Source of the DNA: Chloroflexia bacterium SDU3-3
Lineage (GTDB): Bacteria; Chloroflexota; Chloroflexia; Chloroflexales; Roseiflexaceae
NCBI GenBank assembly: GCA_009268125.1
Contig: WBOU01000005.1
Span: 372,001-436,000 of the forward strand
DNA length: 64,000 nucleotides
Reading direction: 5' to 3'
The notes under the pieces were generated by a model that was not told the DNA's origin, ran no database searches, and worked only from the letters and a program-made list of their open reading frames with translations. The first letter of the stretch is position 1. Each line of letters begins with the position of its first letter. The translations under genes were made by a program, and so were the position numbers. This document shows positions 16,316-25,243 of this stretch, piece after piece.

Positions 16316-18754
16316 CTATGGAATGATCTTGATCTGGACCGAATCGCTGGCCGAGGTTGCGTTCGCGGCCTTGATCGTCACGTGCACGGTGCAGGTGCGC
16401 GGCGAGGTGGCCTGGGCGGTGACGTGCTTGGTATCGCCGTCGCCAGGGCTCAGGCTGCTCATGGTCTTCGAGAAGCTATCATCGTCAAAGCAGCCGCCCG
16501 AGTTCGCCGAGAGCGTGACGTTGACCGCCGCGCCGTCGCCCTCGTTCCCATAGCCAATATAGAAGTTGATCTCCTCGCCCACGTGGACCGTCTGCGGCGC
16601 TGCCATTGCGACAACAAACAGCTCTGGGGTGGGCACGGGGGTCGGCGTGTTGCTGGGCGCGGGCGTCGGCGTGTCGCTCGGCACCGGCGTGTCGCTCGGC
16701 GCGGGCGTCGGCGTATCGCTCGGCACCGGCGTGTCGCTCGGCGCAGGCGTCGGTGTGTCGCTCGGCACTGGCGTGTCGCTCGGCGCGGGCGTCGGCGTAC
16801 GTGTGTTGGTCGGCGTGCGGGTATCGGTCGGCGTGCGGGTATCGGTCGGCGTCGGCGTATCGCTTGGTGTCGGCGTGTCCGTCGGCGTTGGCGTGTCGCT
16901 TGGCGTCGGCGTGTCGCTTGGCGTCGGCGTGATGCTCGGTGTATACGTCGGCGTGCGCGTGTTGGTCGGCGTGCGCGTGCTCGTCGGCGTGCGGGTATCG
17001 GTCGGCGTCGGCGTATCGCTTGGTGTCGGCGTGTCCGTCGGCGTCGGCGTATCGCTTGGCGTCGGCGTATCGCTTGGCGTCGGCGTGTCGGTCGGCGTCG
17101 GCGTGATGCTGGGTGTCGGCGTGTTGCTCGGCGTCGGCGTGATGCTCGGCGTGCTGGTCGGCGTGCGCGTGCTCGTCGGCGTACGGGTATTGCTGGGCGT
17201 CGGCGTATCGGTCGGCGTCGGCGTGATGCTTGGCGTCAGCGTATCGGTCGGCGTCGGCGTGATGCTCGGCGTCGGCGTATTGCTCGGTGTGGGCGTGATG
17301 CTGGGCGTGCTGGTCGGCGTGCGCGTGTTGGTCGGCGTGCGCGTGCTCGTCGGCGTACTCGTCGGCGTGTTCGTCGGCGTCGGCGTATAGGTGGGCGGGG
17401 CCAGCACCACAAAATCGGTGCTATCGCTCTGGGCTGGGAAGTCGCCCTGAATTGTCACCACATTGGTGTACGAGCCAGGCGGCATCCACGAGGGCACCCA
17501 GGCCAAGATCGTGGCACGGAAGAAACCGTTGGTCGCCAGCACCTTATCGCCCGAGGTCCAGTTCCACTCGACCGCACCAGCGCCGCTATTTGTGGCGCTA
17601 GGCGAGGTGGACCAGACCATGAATCCAGGCGGCAGCTGATCGCGCACCTGCGAGAGGCTCACGGGCGGGCCAAAGTTAAACACCGTCAGCACATAGTGCA
17701 TCCAATTGGCCGAGTAGCTGCTCGACGGCTGCATGTGCGTCACCACATAGACCAGCGGGGTGGGCGTGGGCGTGCTGGTGGGCGTCGGCGTGTTGCTCGG
17801 CGTCGGCGTGTTGCTCGGCGTCGGCGTGGCGGGCACAGGCGTAAGCGATGGCACCCAGGTGGGCGTCAGGGTCGGGATGGCGGTATCTGTGGGCGGCACC
17901 TGCGTGGCCGTGCTGCTGGGTGCGCTGGTGGGCTGCGCGGTGGCGGGCACTGCCGTAGGCGTGCTGCTGGGCAGTCTGGTCGGGGCAGGCGTGGCGGTGG
18001 GCGGAATAATCCGGGTAGGCGCAGGCGTGCTCGTCTCCACCGGCTCGGGGTTCGGGTTATCGGGCGTGGCGGTGTGCTGCGGCAGCGGCGTGCTGACTAC
18101 CAGCGTGGGGGCCTCGGTGGGCAGCGCGGTGGCAGGCGCAGAAGTGCTGGTGGCGGCAGGCATGGCGCTGGGCAGCGGCGCGACGGACGTAGGCTGCTGG
18201 GGCAGCGCGGTCGCGATCTCGGTCGCGCCGCGCTCGGGCTGCGCGGTGGCGGGCGCTGCCGAGGCGGCGGGGCCGCCGCCCTGGGAGGGGTCGGCGGTGG
18301 CCGATGCGGCGGGGATGCTGACCACCGGCGTGCTGCCGACAGCCACAGTGGCGATGGCGGTGGGCACCGGCGTGTCGAGCAGGGCCAGGGCGCTGGCCGG
18401 GGCCTCGGCGGTGGGCAGCACCGCCACCGGCACCACGTGGGCCTCGGCCGAGGGGCCGGGCTGCGGCGCGGCCTCGGCCTGCTGGGCATCGCGCGCAGCC
18501 GCCTCGGCGGCGCGTGGGTTCAGCGCGGGGATGATCGGGCCGCCCGCGGGCCACACGCTATAGTCGGCCTTCAGGTTCGAGAGCAGGCTCTGCGGGTAGA
18601 TCGCGCCATTCGGCTGGATCGCGCGCAGCACCGCAAACGACACCGCGACCGAGCCGATCAGCGCGAGCAGCACTGCGGCGATGATCAAGGTCAGCAGGGT
18701 GACGTGGTCACGCGACCTGAGCGAGGATTTGGTTGTTGTTCTGCGGTTCTGCAT
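16316..18754 (-). CDS. Membrane-anchored Thr/Pro-rich surface protein
   Basis: An 812-residue protein. The N-terminus has one transmembrane helix (about 18-43) without a cleavage site. A 200-residue Ala/Pro/Thr-rich spacer follows, then a beta-sandwich domain (YVVTHMQPSSSYSANW to SDSTDFVVL), then about 250 residues of TPTP, TPS and TPT repeats, then a C-terminal beta-sandwich (LFVVAMAAPQTVHVGEEINFYIGYGNEGD) like DUF11/CARDB-type domains. The layout fits a stalked, probably O-glycosylated surface adhesin. The coding strand repeats (reverse complement of GGCGTCGGCGT strings, 16,640-17,390) are prone to length change. ATG at 18754 overlaps the kinase gene by 47 bp with no clear ribosome site. 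Confidence 0.75.
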   Translation of the reverse strand: MQNRRTTTKSSLRSRDHVTLLTLIIAAVLLALIGSVAVSFAVLRAIQPNGAIYPQSLLSNLKADYSVWPAGGPIIPALNPRAAEAAARDAQQAEAAPQPGPSAEAHVVPVAVLPTAEAPASALALLDTPVPTAIATVAVGSTPVVSIPAASATADPSQGGGPAASAAPATAQPERGATEIATALPQQPTSVAPLPSAMPAATSTSAPATALPTEAPTLVVSTPLPQHTATPDNPNPEPVETSTPAPTRIIPPTATPAPTRLPSSTPTAVPATAQPTSAPSSTATQVPPTDTAIPTLTPTWVPSLTPVPATPTPSNTPTPSNTPTPTSTPTPTPLVYVVTHMQPSSSYSANWMHYVLTVFNFGPPVSLSQVRDQLPPGFMVWSTSPSATNSGAGAVEWNWTSGDKVLATNGFFRATILAWVPSWMPPGSYTNVVTIQGDFPAQSDSTDFVVLAPPTYTPTPTNTPTSTPTSTRTPTNTRTPTSTPSITPTPSNTPTPSITPTPTDTLTPSITPTPTDTPTPSNTRTPTSTRTPTSTPSITPTPSNTPTPSITPTPTDTPTPSDTPTPSDTPTPTDTPTPSDTPTPTDTRTPTSTRTPTNTRTPTYTPSITPTPSDTPTPSDTPTPTDTPTPSDTPTPTDTRTPTDTRTPTNTRTPTPAPSDTPVPSDTPTPAPSDTPVPSDTPTPAPSDTPVPSDTPTPAPSNTPTPVPTPELFVVAMAAPQTVHVGEEINFYIGYGNEGDGAAVNVTLSANSGGCFDDDSFSKTMSSLSPGDGDTKHVTAQATSPRTCTVHVTIKAANATSASDSVQIKIIP

Positions 18755-20948
18755 ATGCGCATGGGAGCGTGAAACTGAACGTGCTGCCCTGCGACGATGT
18801 GCTCTCCAGCCAGATGGTTCCACCCTGGCGCTCAAGCAGCATCTTGGCGATAGCCAGCCCCAGCCCGATGCCACGCTCTTGTGAGTTAATCCCCTCGGTG
18901 CCCCGCACAAACCGATTGAACAAGTTTGCGCTCACCTCGTCGTCGATCCCCGGCCCTGTATCGCTGATGTCCACCCGCACGCGGTCGCCATCCTGGCACG
19001 CCGCGATGCGGATGCCGCCCGAATCGGTGTAGCGCCGCGCGTTATCGAGCAGCTGGTTGATCACGTTGGTTATCTGGTGCTCATCGACCATCACATCGGG
19101 CAGATCCTCGGGGATCTGCACCTCGACCTTGAGCGATTTTGCCTGGAAGGCGAAGCGCTGCCGCCAGACCAGATCTTCAATAAAGCTGCGCAGCGGCAGC
19201 GGCGCAAACACAAACTCGAGCGTGCCCGACTCCAGCCCAGCGATGACGATCACATTGTTGAGCACCGATGTCATCGACGTGGCGTGGCGGTGGATGGCCG
19301 TCACCAGCGACTGCTGATCCTCGTTCAGCTCGCCCACAAAACCGCGCATCAGCAGGTCGGCGCTGCCGCCCAGCACCGTCAGCGGGGTGCGCAGCTCATG
19401 CGAGATCGTGGCGATGAAGTTGGTCTTGGCGCGGTCGATCGCGACCTCGCTGGTGAGATCCTGGAACACATATACATCGCCCAGCCGCGCGCCCTCGGGC
19501 GTGGCCACCGGGGCCACCGAGATGCGCACGATGTGGCTGCCGATGGTGAAGAGGTCGGGCGACTGCTTTTCGCCAAACGACATGCCGCTGAAGGCCATAT
19601 GCTCCATCTGGATGTCGTTAAAGCGCGCGGGCGGCGCGTCCTCCTCGGCAAGCGAGAGCAGCTCGCGCATGGCCTTGTTGATCACCATCACGCGGCCATC
19701 GAGGTCGCACACCACCACGCCATCGGTGATGCTCTCCACAATCGCGGCGCGCTGGCTCGACTCGCTGCGCACCTCGCCGTACAGATCGACCAGGTGCTCG
19801 GTCATGCGGTTGAACGACCGCGAGAGGATGCCAACCTCATCGTGGGCCTGCACGCTGCTGCGCCGGTCGAGGTCGCCCTCGGCCACCGACTCGGCGGTGA
19901 AGGCCAGCTCCTGCAGCGGGCGGGTGATCTGGCGGGCGACAAACACGCCCAGGCCGATGATCGCCAGCGTGAGCAGGATGGTCAGGCCCATGAGCGTGCC
20001 CGAGGCGTTCCACCACTGGCTAAACACATAGTCGCTGGCCAGCGACACCGAGACGATGCCCACCAGCTCGCCACGGATGCGCAGCGGCACATAGGCGAAC
20101 TGGTAGTCGCGCGCGTTCACCGGCAGCGTGTCGATCACCGACTGGTTCTCGGCCAGCCGCACATCCTGCACGGTGGCCAGCTGGCGCGGCTCGATCTGCA
20201 GCTGGGCGACGCCGCCCTCGGGCACCAGCGAGCTTGCGAAGGCGACGCCATCCTCGGGGCGGTAGACCGTGACGATCGCGGCGGAGGATTCCTGGGCGAT
20301 CTGGCGGATCATATCATCCAGCCGCGATGCGATCAGCACGCCGCCCACCACCTTCTCGCCCTGCAGCACCGGCGCGACGGTGAAGAGGTAGCGGCTCTGA
20401 TCCGAGCCGAGGTCGAGCAGGCCGCTATACTTATCGCCCAGCACATCGTTCTGCTTGCCCAGGATGGCGGGCACAAACCACAGCGCCCTGAGATCGCGGC
20501 TGGGGGTGGCGGCAGGCTCCTGGCTGCCGCCGACGCGCTCCCAGTCGATCAGCGAGCGGCCCTGCGCATCAAACGCGATCATGCGGTCCACGCGCACGCC
20601 AGTGCGGCTGACGCTCAGGTCGTAGTAGGGCCGCAGGGCCGTGGCCACCTCGTCGGCGCTGGCGCTGGCGAAGGCGTCGGCCATGGAGCGCGCGCCAGCT
20701 CCGGGGTTCGCGGGGGCAAAGGTGAGCTCGCGCAGGAACTGCAGGTTGGTGCGCTCAAGGGTGACGATGCTGTCGCTGGTGCTGCGGGCGGCCTGGGCCA
20801 GCTGGTTGTTCAGCCGATCCTGCGCGCTGTTGGTGAGGAACAGAACGGAGACAGCCGAGCCTGCCAGCATCACCAGCAGCGTGAGAAGCAGGAACGGCAA
20901 GATGATCTTGTATTGAATATGTGATCGCAGACTGTGCAGCAGCTGCAT
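18708..20948 (-). CDS. Sensor histidine kinase (CACHE-HAMP-PAS-HisKA)
   Basis: A 746-residue membrane kinase. TM1 is near residue 15-40 and TM2 near 320-338, enclosing a large double-CACHE-like extracellular sensor. HAMP (RQITRPLQELAFTAESVAEGDLDRR), PAS (AAIVESITDGVVVCDLDGRVMVIN) and HisKA with His517 (ISHELRTPLTVLGG) follow. The ATPase domain has LLDNARRYTD, DTGPGIDD and GIGLGLAIA. I chose ATG at 20948 (GGGAAA upstream) over a TTG at 20984. No response regulator is adjacent. Its 3' end overlaps the start of the surface-protein gene, so the two are likely one transcript. Confidence 0.9.
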   Translation of the reverse strand: MQLLHSLRSHIQYKIILPFLLLTLLVMLAGSAVSVLFLTNSAQDRLNNQLAQAARSTSDSIVTLERTNLQFLRELTFAPANPGAGARSMADAFASASADEVATALRPYYDLSVSRTGVRVDRMIAFDAQGRSLIDWERVGGSQEPAATPSRDLRALWFVPAILGKQNDVLGDKYSGLLDLGSDQSRYLFTVAPVLQGEKVVGGVLIASRLDDMIRQIAQESSAAIVTVYRPEDGVAFASSLVPEGGVAQLQIEPRQLATVQDVRLAENQSVIDTLPVNARDYQFAYVPLRIRGELVGIVSVSLASDYVFSQWWNASGTLMGLTILLTLAIIGLGVFVARQITRPLQELAFTAESVAEGDLDRRSSVQAHDEVGILSRSFNRMTEHLVDLYGEVRSESSQRAAIVESITDGVVVCDLDGRVMVINKAMRELLSLAEEDAPPARFNDIQMEHMAFSGMSFGEKQSPDLFTIGSHIVRISVAPVATPEGARLGDVYVFQDLTSEVAIDRAKTNFIATISHELRTPLTVLGGSADLLMRGFVGELNEDQQSLVTAIHRHATSMTSVLNNVIVIAGLESGTLEFVFAPLPLRSFIEDLVWRQRFAFQAKSLKVEVQIPEDLPDVMVDEHQITNVINQLLDNARRYTDSGGIRIAACQDGDRVRVDISDTGPGIDDEVSANLFNRFVRGTEGINSQERGIGLGLAIAKMLLERQGGTIWLESTSSQGSTFSFTLPCAYAEPQNNNQILAQVA

Positions 20949-21149
20949 GCGTGCATTTCCCACAGCCAAGATGCGCGATGTCAACGCGGCACGCGCACGA
21001 CGTATAGTAGAGACAGTGCCTCAGAATAGTATAGACGCTCTTGCGCTCGCCCGCAACATGTGATTTTCGCAGGGCGGTGCGTTCTGGGCGGGAATTGCCG
21101 CCAGTGGTGCGGGAGCCGGTCGTAGACACTGCTTGGGGCACGGTGGTTC

Positions 21150-21415
21150 CGGTGTGGTGGCTGCCCTGCGCGGGCTGCCATAGAGGCCAACCACTAGGAA
21201 CCCCGCGAGGGGTGTACCCTTCAACAGGTGTCACTTTCACGGCAGCGAGGGACTTCTTTCCCATGAACGATAGCGATCGTTCTTGCGCGGTGAGTGGCTG
21301 CCCCCGTCGAATCCCCCAATATTGAGCGTTCCTATGCCGAAATCAGGCAGCTATTGTTCGTGCATATGGCCAGCTTGCGCACGTAGCGCCTTCGCCGCAT
21401 GGGCAGGGTGGGGAA
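21150..21415 (-). repeat. Family B element, copy B3
   Basis: Read on the minus strand it contains CCCATGCGGCGAAGGCGC, then CTGGCCATATGCACGAAC, GGCATAGGAACGCTCAA, and a degraded hairpin 2. The boundary motif GTGTCACTTTC lies at about 21229. The inside has diverged more than in other copies. The 713-bp gap 20949-21661 holds only this, a degraded A unit and the GH3 control region. Confidence 0.65.
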
Positions 21416-21430
21416 GGTTGGCACTGCGCT

Positions 21431-21525
21431 CTTTTTGAGACCTTTTCTTCCCTTGGAGTCTTGATAGTAAAACCGTTCGTTTCTCCCTTTCGTGTCTTCA
21501 CGCCCTCGTGGTGAGACGGTAAAGC
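21431..21525 (-). repeat. Family A repeat, locus A4 (degenerate)
   Basis: Reverse-facing, worn copies: CCCTTGGAGTCTTGATAGTAAA and CGTGTCTTCACGCCCTCGTGG, split by TTCGTTTCTCCC. It is adjacent to B3 with the usual relative polarity. Confidence 0.6.
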
Positions 21526-21551
21526 GGTTGCCCGCGCCGATCGGTAGACAT

Positions 21552-21582
21552 TTGGCAGAAACGCTCGTACAATGGGGATAAT
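21552..21582 (+). promoter_or_regulatory. Candidate promoter of the GH3 gene
   Basis: TTGGCA (21552-21557) and GATAAT (21577-21582) with a 19-bp spacer, longer than ideal. It lies 80 bp upstream of the GH3 start and just upstream of a palindromic operator candidate. Confidence 0.4.
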
Positions 21583-21612
21583 CTTGTGATGTGAGGGTGT
21601 TTTTTGGCATGA

Positions 21613-21624
21613 TTACACGTGTAA
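21613..21624. promoter_or_regulatory. 12-bp palindromic operator candidate before GH3
   Basis: TTACACGTGTAA is a perfect palindrome with a central CG, the usual form of LacI-family sites, 37 bp before the GH3 start and about 30 bp after the candidate -10. A local repressor would act here as a roadblock. No LacI-type gene is visible in the window. Confidence 0.5.
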
Positions 21625-21661
21625 CCATGGCAAAACACGCGCCGAATCAAAGAAGGGAACC

Positions 21662-23488
21662 ATGAGCAAACTGCAATCTACCAACGACGGTACGACGTTC
21701 CGCGATCTGAACGGCAATGGCAGGCTGGATGTGTACGAAGACCCGACCAGGCCCATCGACGAACGGGTCGAAGACCTGCTGGCGCAGATGACGCTGGAGG
21801 AGAAGGCCGGCCTGATGTTCCACACCGTGGTCGAGGTGGCCGCCGACGGCAGCCTCTCGCCCAACCTGCACTTCAGCCAGGTCTCGGTGACCGACATGGT
21901 CGCAAAGCTACACCTCAGCCACTTCAACGTGCACGCCCTGCCCAGCGCCCGCATCGGGGCCGAGTGGTACAACCGCGTGCAGCAGCTGGCCGAGAGCACC
22001 CGGCTAGGCATACCGGTCACCATCTCATCCGACCCGCGCCACTCGTTCTCGCACAACCCGGCGGCGGGGCTGGCCTCCGGCGGCTTCTCGCAGTGGCCCG
22101 AGCCGATCGGCCTGGCCGCCACGGACGACGAGCAGCTGGTGCAGCAGTTCGGCGACATCGCGCGGCAGGAGTACGTGGCCACCGGCATCCGCGTGGCGCT
22201 GCACCCCATGGCCGATCTGGCCACCGAGCCGCGCTGGGCGCGCATCAACGGCACCTTCGGCGAGGACGCGGCGCTCTCGGCGCGCATGATTGGGGCCTAC
22301 ATCCGCGGCTTCCAGGGGGCCAGCCTGGGCAGCCAGAGCGTGGCCTGCATGACCAAGCACTTCCCCGGCGGCGGCCCGCAGAAGGACGGCGAGGATCCCC
22401 ACTTCAACTATGGCCGCGAGCAGGTCTACCCCGGCAAGAACTTCGACTACCACCTTATCCCCTTCAAGGCCGCGTTTGAGGCGGGCACCTCGCAGATCAT
22501 GCCCTACTATGGCATGCCGATGGGCACCGAGCACGAGGAGGTTGGATTCGGCTTCAACAAGGGTGTGATCACCGGCCTGCTGCGCGAGCAGTTTGGCTTC
22601 GATGGGATCGTGTGCACCGACTGGCAGCTGGTGTGCGACCTGGAGATCCCCGGCTACGGCACCATGCAGGCCCGGGCCTGGGGCGTGGAGCACCTGACCC
22701 CGCCCGAGCGCGCCCAGAAGGCGCTGGAGGCAGGCGTCGACCAGTTCGGCGGCGAGACCTGCGCCGAAATCGTGGTAGGCCTGGTGCGCGAGGGCAAGGT
22801 GAGCGAGGCGCGCATCGACGAGTCGGCGCGGCGCATCCTGCGCGAGAAGTTCCGCCTGGGCCTGTTCGACAACCCCTTCGTGGATCCCGAGGCCGCCGAC
22901 CGCACCATCGGCTGCGCCGAGTTCCGCGCGGCGGGCGAGCTGGCTCAGCGCAAGTCGCTGGTGCTGCTGAAGAACGGCGCGGCGGGCGCGCCAGTGCTGC
23001 CGCTGCAGGGCCAGCCCAAGATTTATGTCGAGCACATCAACCCCGAGGTGGCAGCGCAGTACGGTCAGGTGGTGGCCACGCCCCAGGAGGCCGACTTCGC
23101 CATCCTGCGCATCCAGACCCCCTACGAGCCGCGCAACAGCCAGCTGATCGAGGATTTCTTCCACGCGGGCGACCTGAGCTTCTCGCCCGAGGATATCGCG
23201 CACATCCAGCAGATCGCGGCCCAGGTGCCCACGGTGGTGGACATCTATCTCGACCGGCCCGCCGTGATGCCCGAGGTGGCGCAGGCCAGCGCGGCGCTGC
23301 TGGGCAACTTCGGCGCTGCCGACGCGGCGGTGCTGGATGTGATCTTCGGGCGGCATAGCCCCAGCGGCAAGCTGCCCTTCGAGCTGCCCAGCTCCATGGA
23401 CGCGGTGCGCGCCCAAAACCCCGATGTGCCCTACGACTCGGCCCAGCCGCTGTTCCCCTTCGGCCACGGGCTGCGCTACGACAAGTAG
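21662..23488 (+). CDS. Glycoside hydrolase family 3 (beta-glucosidase/xylosidase)
   Basis: A 608-residue GH3 enzyme without a signal peptide, so probably cytoplasmic. It opens with a calcium-loop-like DLNGNGRLDVYED, common in one GH3 branch. Then come VEDLLAQMTLEEKAGLM, the substrate-binding KHFPGGGPQ, and the nucleophile in GFDGIVCTDW (Asp of TDW). The second alpha/beta domain follows (SLVLLKNG to GHGLRYDK), and a fibronectin-like third domain is missing, so the protein is of the short type. AAGAAGGGAACC precedes the ATG. The neighbouring GH43 beta-xylosidase suggests a role in xylo-oligosaccharide breakdown. Confidence 0.88.
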   Translation: MSKLQSTNDGTTFRDLNGNGRLDVYEDPTRPIDERVEDLLAQMTLEEKAGLMFHTVVEVAADGSLSPNLHFSQVSVTDMVAKLHLSHFNVHALPSARIGAEWYNRVQQLAESTRLGIPVTISSDPRHSFSHNPAAGLASGGFSQWPEPIGLAATDDEQLVQQFGDIARQEYVATGIRVALHPMADLATEPRWARINGTFGEDAALSARMIGAYIRGFQGASLGSQSVACMTKHFPGGGPQKDGEDPHFNYGREQVYPGKNFDYHLIPFKAAFEAGTSQIMPYYGMPMGTEHEEVGFGFNKGVITGLLREQFGFDGIVCTDWQLVCDLEIPGYGTMQARAWGVEHLTPPERAQKALEAGVDQFGGETCAEIVVGLVREGKVSEARIDESARRILREKFRLGLFDNPFVDPEAADRTIGCAEFRAAGELAQRKSLVLLKNGAAGAPVLPLQGQPKIYVEHINPEVAAQYGQVVATPQEADFAILRIQTPYEPRNSQLIEDFFHAGDLSFSPEDIAHIQQIAAQVPTVVDIYLDRPAVMPEVAQASAALLGNFGAADAAVLDVIFGRHSPSGKLPFELPSSMDAVRAQNPDVPYDSAQPLFPFGHGLRYDK

Positions 23489-23505
23489 CAGAAGCGCAAC
23501 GCAAT

Positions 23506-23544
23506 GCACAGCGGCGTGAGGCAGTATGCCTCGCGCCGCTGTGC
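23506..23544 (+). terminator. 17-bp hairpin after the GH3 gene
   Basis: Arms 23506-23522 and 23528-23544 pair with one wobble around AGTAT, 18 bp after the GH3 stop. There is no T tract. It separates GH3 from the GH43 promoter and is likely a terminator or attenuator. Confidence 0.6.
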
Positions 23545-23569
23545 TAGTATAGCGCAAATCGATTTGCGC
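23542..23569 (+). promoter_or_regulatory. Extended -10 and 18-bp palindromic operator for GH43
   Basis: TGCTAGTAT (extended -10, hexamer 23545-23550) is followed directly by a perfect 18-bp palindrome, GCGCAAATCGATTTGCGC (23552-23569), which would cover the transcription start. Such a central-CG palindrome fits a LacI-family operator. It differs from the palindrome before GH3. Confidence 0.6.
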
Positions 23570-23614
23570 GGGGCCGCGCCGCCCCGCCCAGCGCAGAAGG
23601 CAGGTTCCCCACCT

Positions 23615-25156
23615 ATGCACATCCCCAACCCTGTGATCACCGGGTTTCACCCCGACCCCAGCATCTGCCGCGTCGGCGAGGACTACTACCTCGTCACTAG
23701 CTCGTTCGAGTACTGCCCCGGCGTGCCGATCTTCCACAGCCGCGACCTAGTGCACTGGCGGCAGATCGGCCACTGCCTGACGCGGCCCAGCCAGCTGCCG
23801 CTGGATGGCGTGCGGCCCTCGGGCGGGATCTACGCGCCGACCATTCGCCACCACAATGGCACATTCTATATGGTCACCACCAACGTCTCGGGCGGCGGCA
23901 ACTTCTACGTGACCGCCAGCGACCCGGCTGGCCCGTGGTCGGAGCCAGTGTGGGTGAAGCAGAGCGGCATCGACTCCTCGCTGTTCTTCGACGACGATGG
24001 CCGCGTCTACCTAACCAGCACCTACGTGCTCCAGGCACCATCCACCGAGCACAGCAGCGACGGCACAACCTGGGGCGTGCAGCAGAGCGAGATCGACATC
24101 GCCACCGGCCAGCTGCTCAGCGAGCCGCGCCCGATCTGGGGCGGCACCGGCGGCAAGTACCCCGAGTCGCCGCACCTCTACCAGATCGACGGGCGCTACT
24201 ACCTGATGATCGCCGAGGGCGGCACCGAGTACGCCCACTGCATCACGATCGCGCGCGGCAACACGCCCTGGGGGCCGTGGGAGGCCTGCCCGCACAACCC
24301 CATCCTGACCCACCGGGGCGTGGCCAGCGACATCCAGGCGCTGGGCCACGGCGATCTGGTGCAGGCCCACGATGGCACGTGGTGGATGGTGTGCCTGGGC
24401 GTGCGGCCCGTGGGCTACCCGCCCTGCTACCACATCGGGCGCGAGACCTTCCTCGCCCCGGTGCGCTGGGAGGGCGGCTGGCCCCACGTGGGGCGTGGCG
24501 GGCGGCTTCCCGAGGGCCTGGAAGCCCCGCAGCTCGCACCCGCGCCCTGGCCCGCGCACCCAGTGCGCGATGACTTCGACGGGGCCGAGCTGGGGCTGGA
24601 GTGGAACCAGATCGGCACGCCCCAGCCGGGCGCGTGGTCGCTGGCTGCGCGGCCCGGCGCGCTGCGGCTGGCGGGCGGCGCGGCCACGCTGGACGATGGC
24701 CCGCCCGTGACCTTCGTGGGGCGGCGGCAGGAGCACCTGGCCTGCGCGGCGGCCACCGAGCTTGATTTCAGCCCCGCCGCCGAGGGCGAGGAGGCTGGCC
24801 TGACGATCTGGATGAACCCGACCCACCACTACGACCTCGCGGTGACGCTCCAGGGCGGGCGGCGCTGCGCGATCGTGCGGCGGCGGATCGGCAGTCTCGC
24901 GGCGGTGGTGGCCAGCGCCGAGCTTGCGCCAGGGCCGGTGGCGCTGCACGTGCGGGCCACGCCCGAGCTGTACACGCTGGCCATCCAGCCAGCGGGCGGC
25001 GACGAGCAGGTGCTGGCCACCGGCGAGACCCGCTACCTCTCAACCGAGGTGGCGGGCGGCTTCACCGGCGTGTACTTCGCGCTGTTCGCCACGGGCGGCG
25101 GGAGGCCCAGCGCCGCGCCCGCCGACTTCGCGTGGTTCGACTACGCGGGCGAGTAG
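23615..25156 (+). CDS. Glycoside hydrolase family 43 beta-xylosidase
   Basis: A 513-residue enzyme with a five-bladed propeller domain (about 1-310) and a C-terminal beta-sandwich (about 320-510) as in GH43 XynB-type xylosidases. Catalytic candidates: Asp in GFHPDPSICR (general base), Asp in GIDSSLFFDDDG (pKa modulator), Glu in KYPESPHLY (general acid). There is no signal peptide, so it works on imported xylo- or arabino-oligosaccharides. It has its own promoter/operator after GH3. Start at 23615; an upstream frame extension has no merit. Confidence 0.9.
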   Translation: MHIPNPVITGFHPDPSICRVGEDYYLVTSSFEYCPGVPIFHSRDLVHWRQIGHCLTRPSQLPLDGVRPSGGIYAPTIRHHNGTFYMVTTNVSGGGNFYVTASDPAGPWSEPVWVKQSGIDSSLFFDDDGRVYLTSTYVLQAPSTEHSSDGTTWGVQQSEIDIATGQLLSEPRPIWGGTGGKYPESPHLYQIDGRYYLMIAEGGTEYAHCITIARGNTPWGPWEACPHNPILTHRGVASDIQALGHGDLVQAHDGTWWMVCLGVRPVGYPPCYHIGRETFLAPVRWEGGWPHVGRGGRLPEGLEAPQLAPAPWPAHPVRDDFDGAELGLEWNQIGTPQPGAWSLAARPGALRLAGGAATLDDGPPVTFVGRRQEHLACAAATELDFSPAAEGEEAGLTIWMNPTHHYDLAVTLQGGRRCAIVRRRIGSLAAVVASAELAPGPVALHVRATPELYTLAIQPAGGDEQVLATGETRYLSTEVAGGFTGVYFALFATGGGRPSAAPADFAWFDYAGE

Positions 25157-25160
25157 CCAC

Positions 25161-25207
25161 ATGGCCGAGGGGCAGGCGGGATTCGCATCCACCTGCCCCT
25201 CGGCCAT
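25161..25207. terminator. Bidirectional hairpin between convergent genes
   Basis: Perfect 16-bp arms ATGGCCGAGGGGCAGG (25161-25176) and CCTGCCCCTCGGCCAT (25192-25207) with a 15-nt loop. It lies between the GH43 stop and the GT39 stop and has no T tract. Confidence 0.7.
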
Positions 25208-25243
25208 CGACACGGCCAAAACAACCGGCTGTGGAGATCGAGA

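Noticed and set aside
15038-18772. A very long plus-strand open frame (over 1200 codons)
   Set aside because: It runs through array C and antisense to the SDR and Thr-Pro-rich protein genes. Its composition is Arg/Gly/His rich and lacks any domain; the minus-strand genes have motifs, a terminator and overlaps that make sense.
20979-20984. TTGACA as a -35 box for the sensor-kinase gene
   Set aside because: No -10-like hexamer lies 15-19 bp downstream on the minus strand before the ATG at 20948.
22025-23737. Minus-strand open frame of 570 codons opposite GH3
   Set aside because: It is antisense to a GH3 gene with all catalytic motifs; composition is Ala/Gly/His/Val rich without domains.
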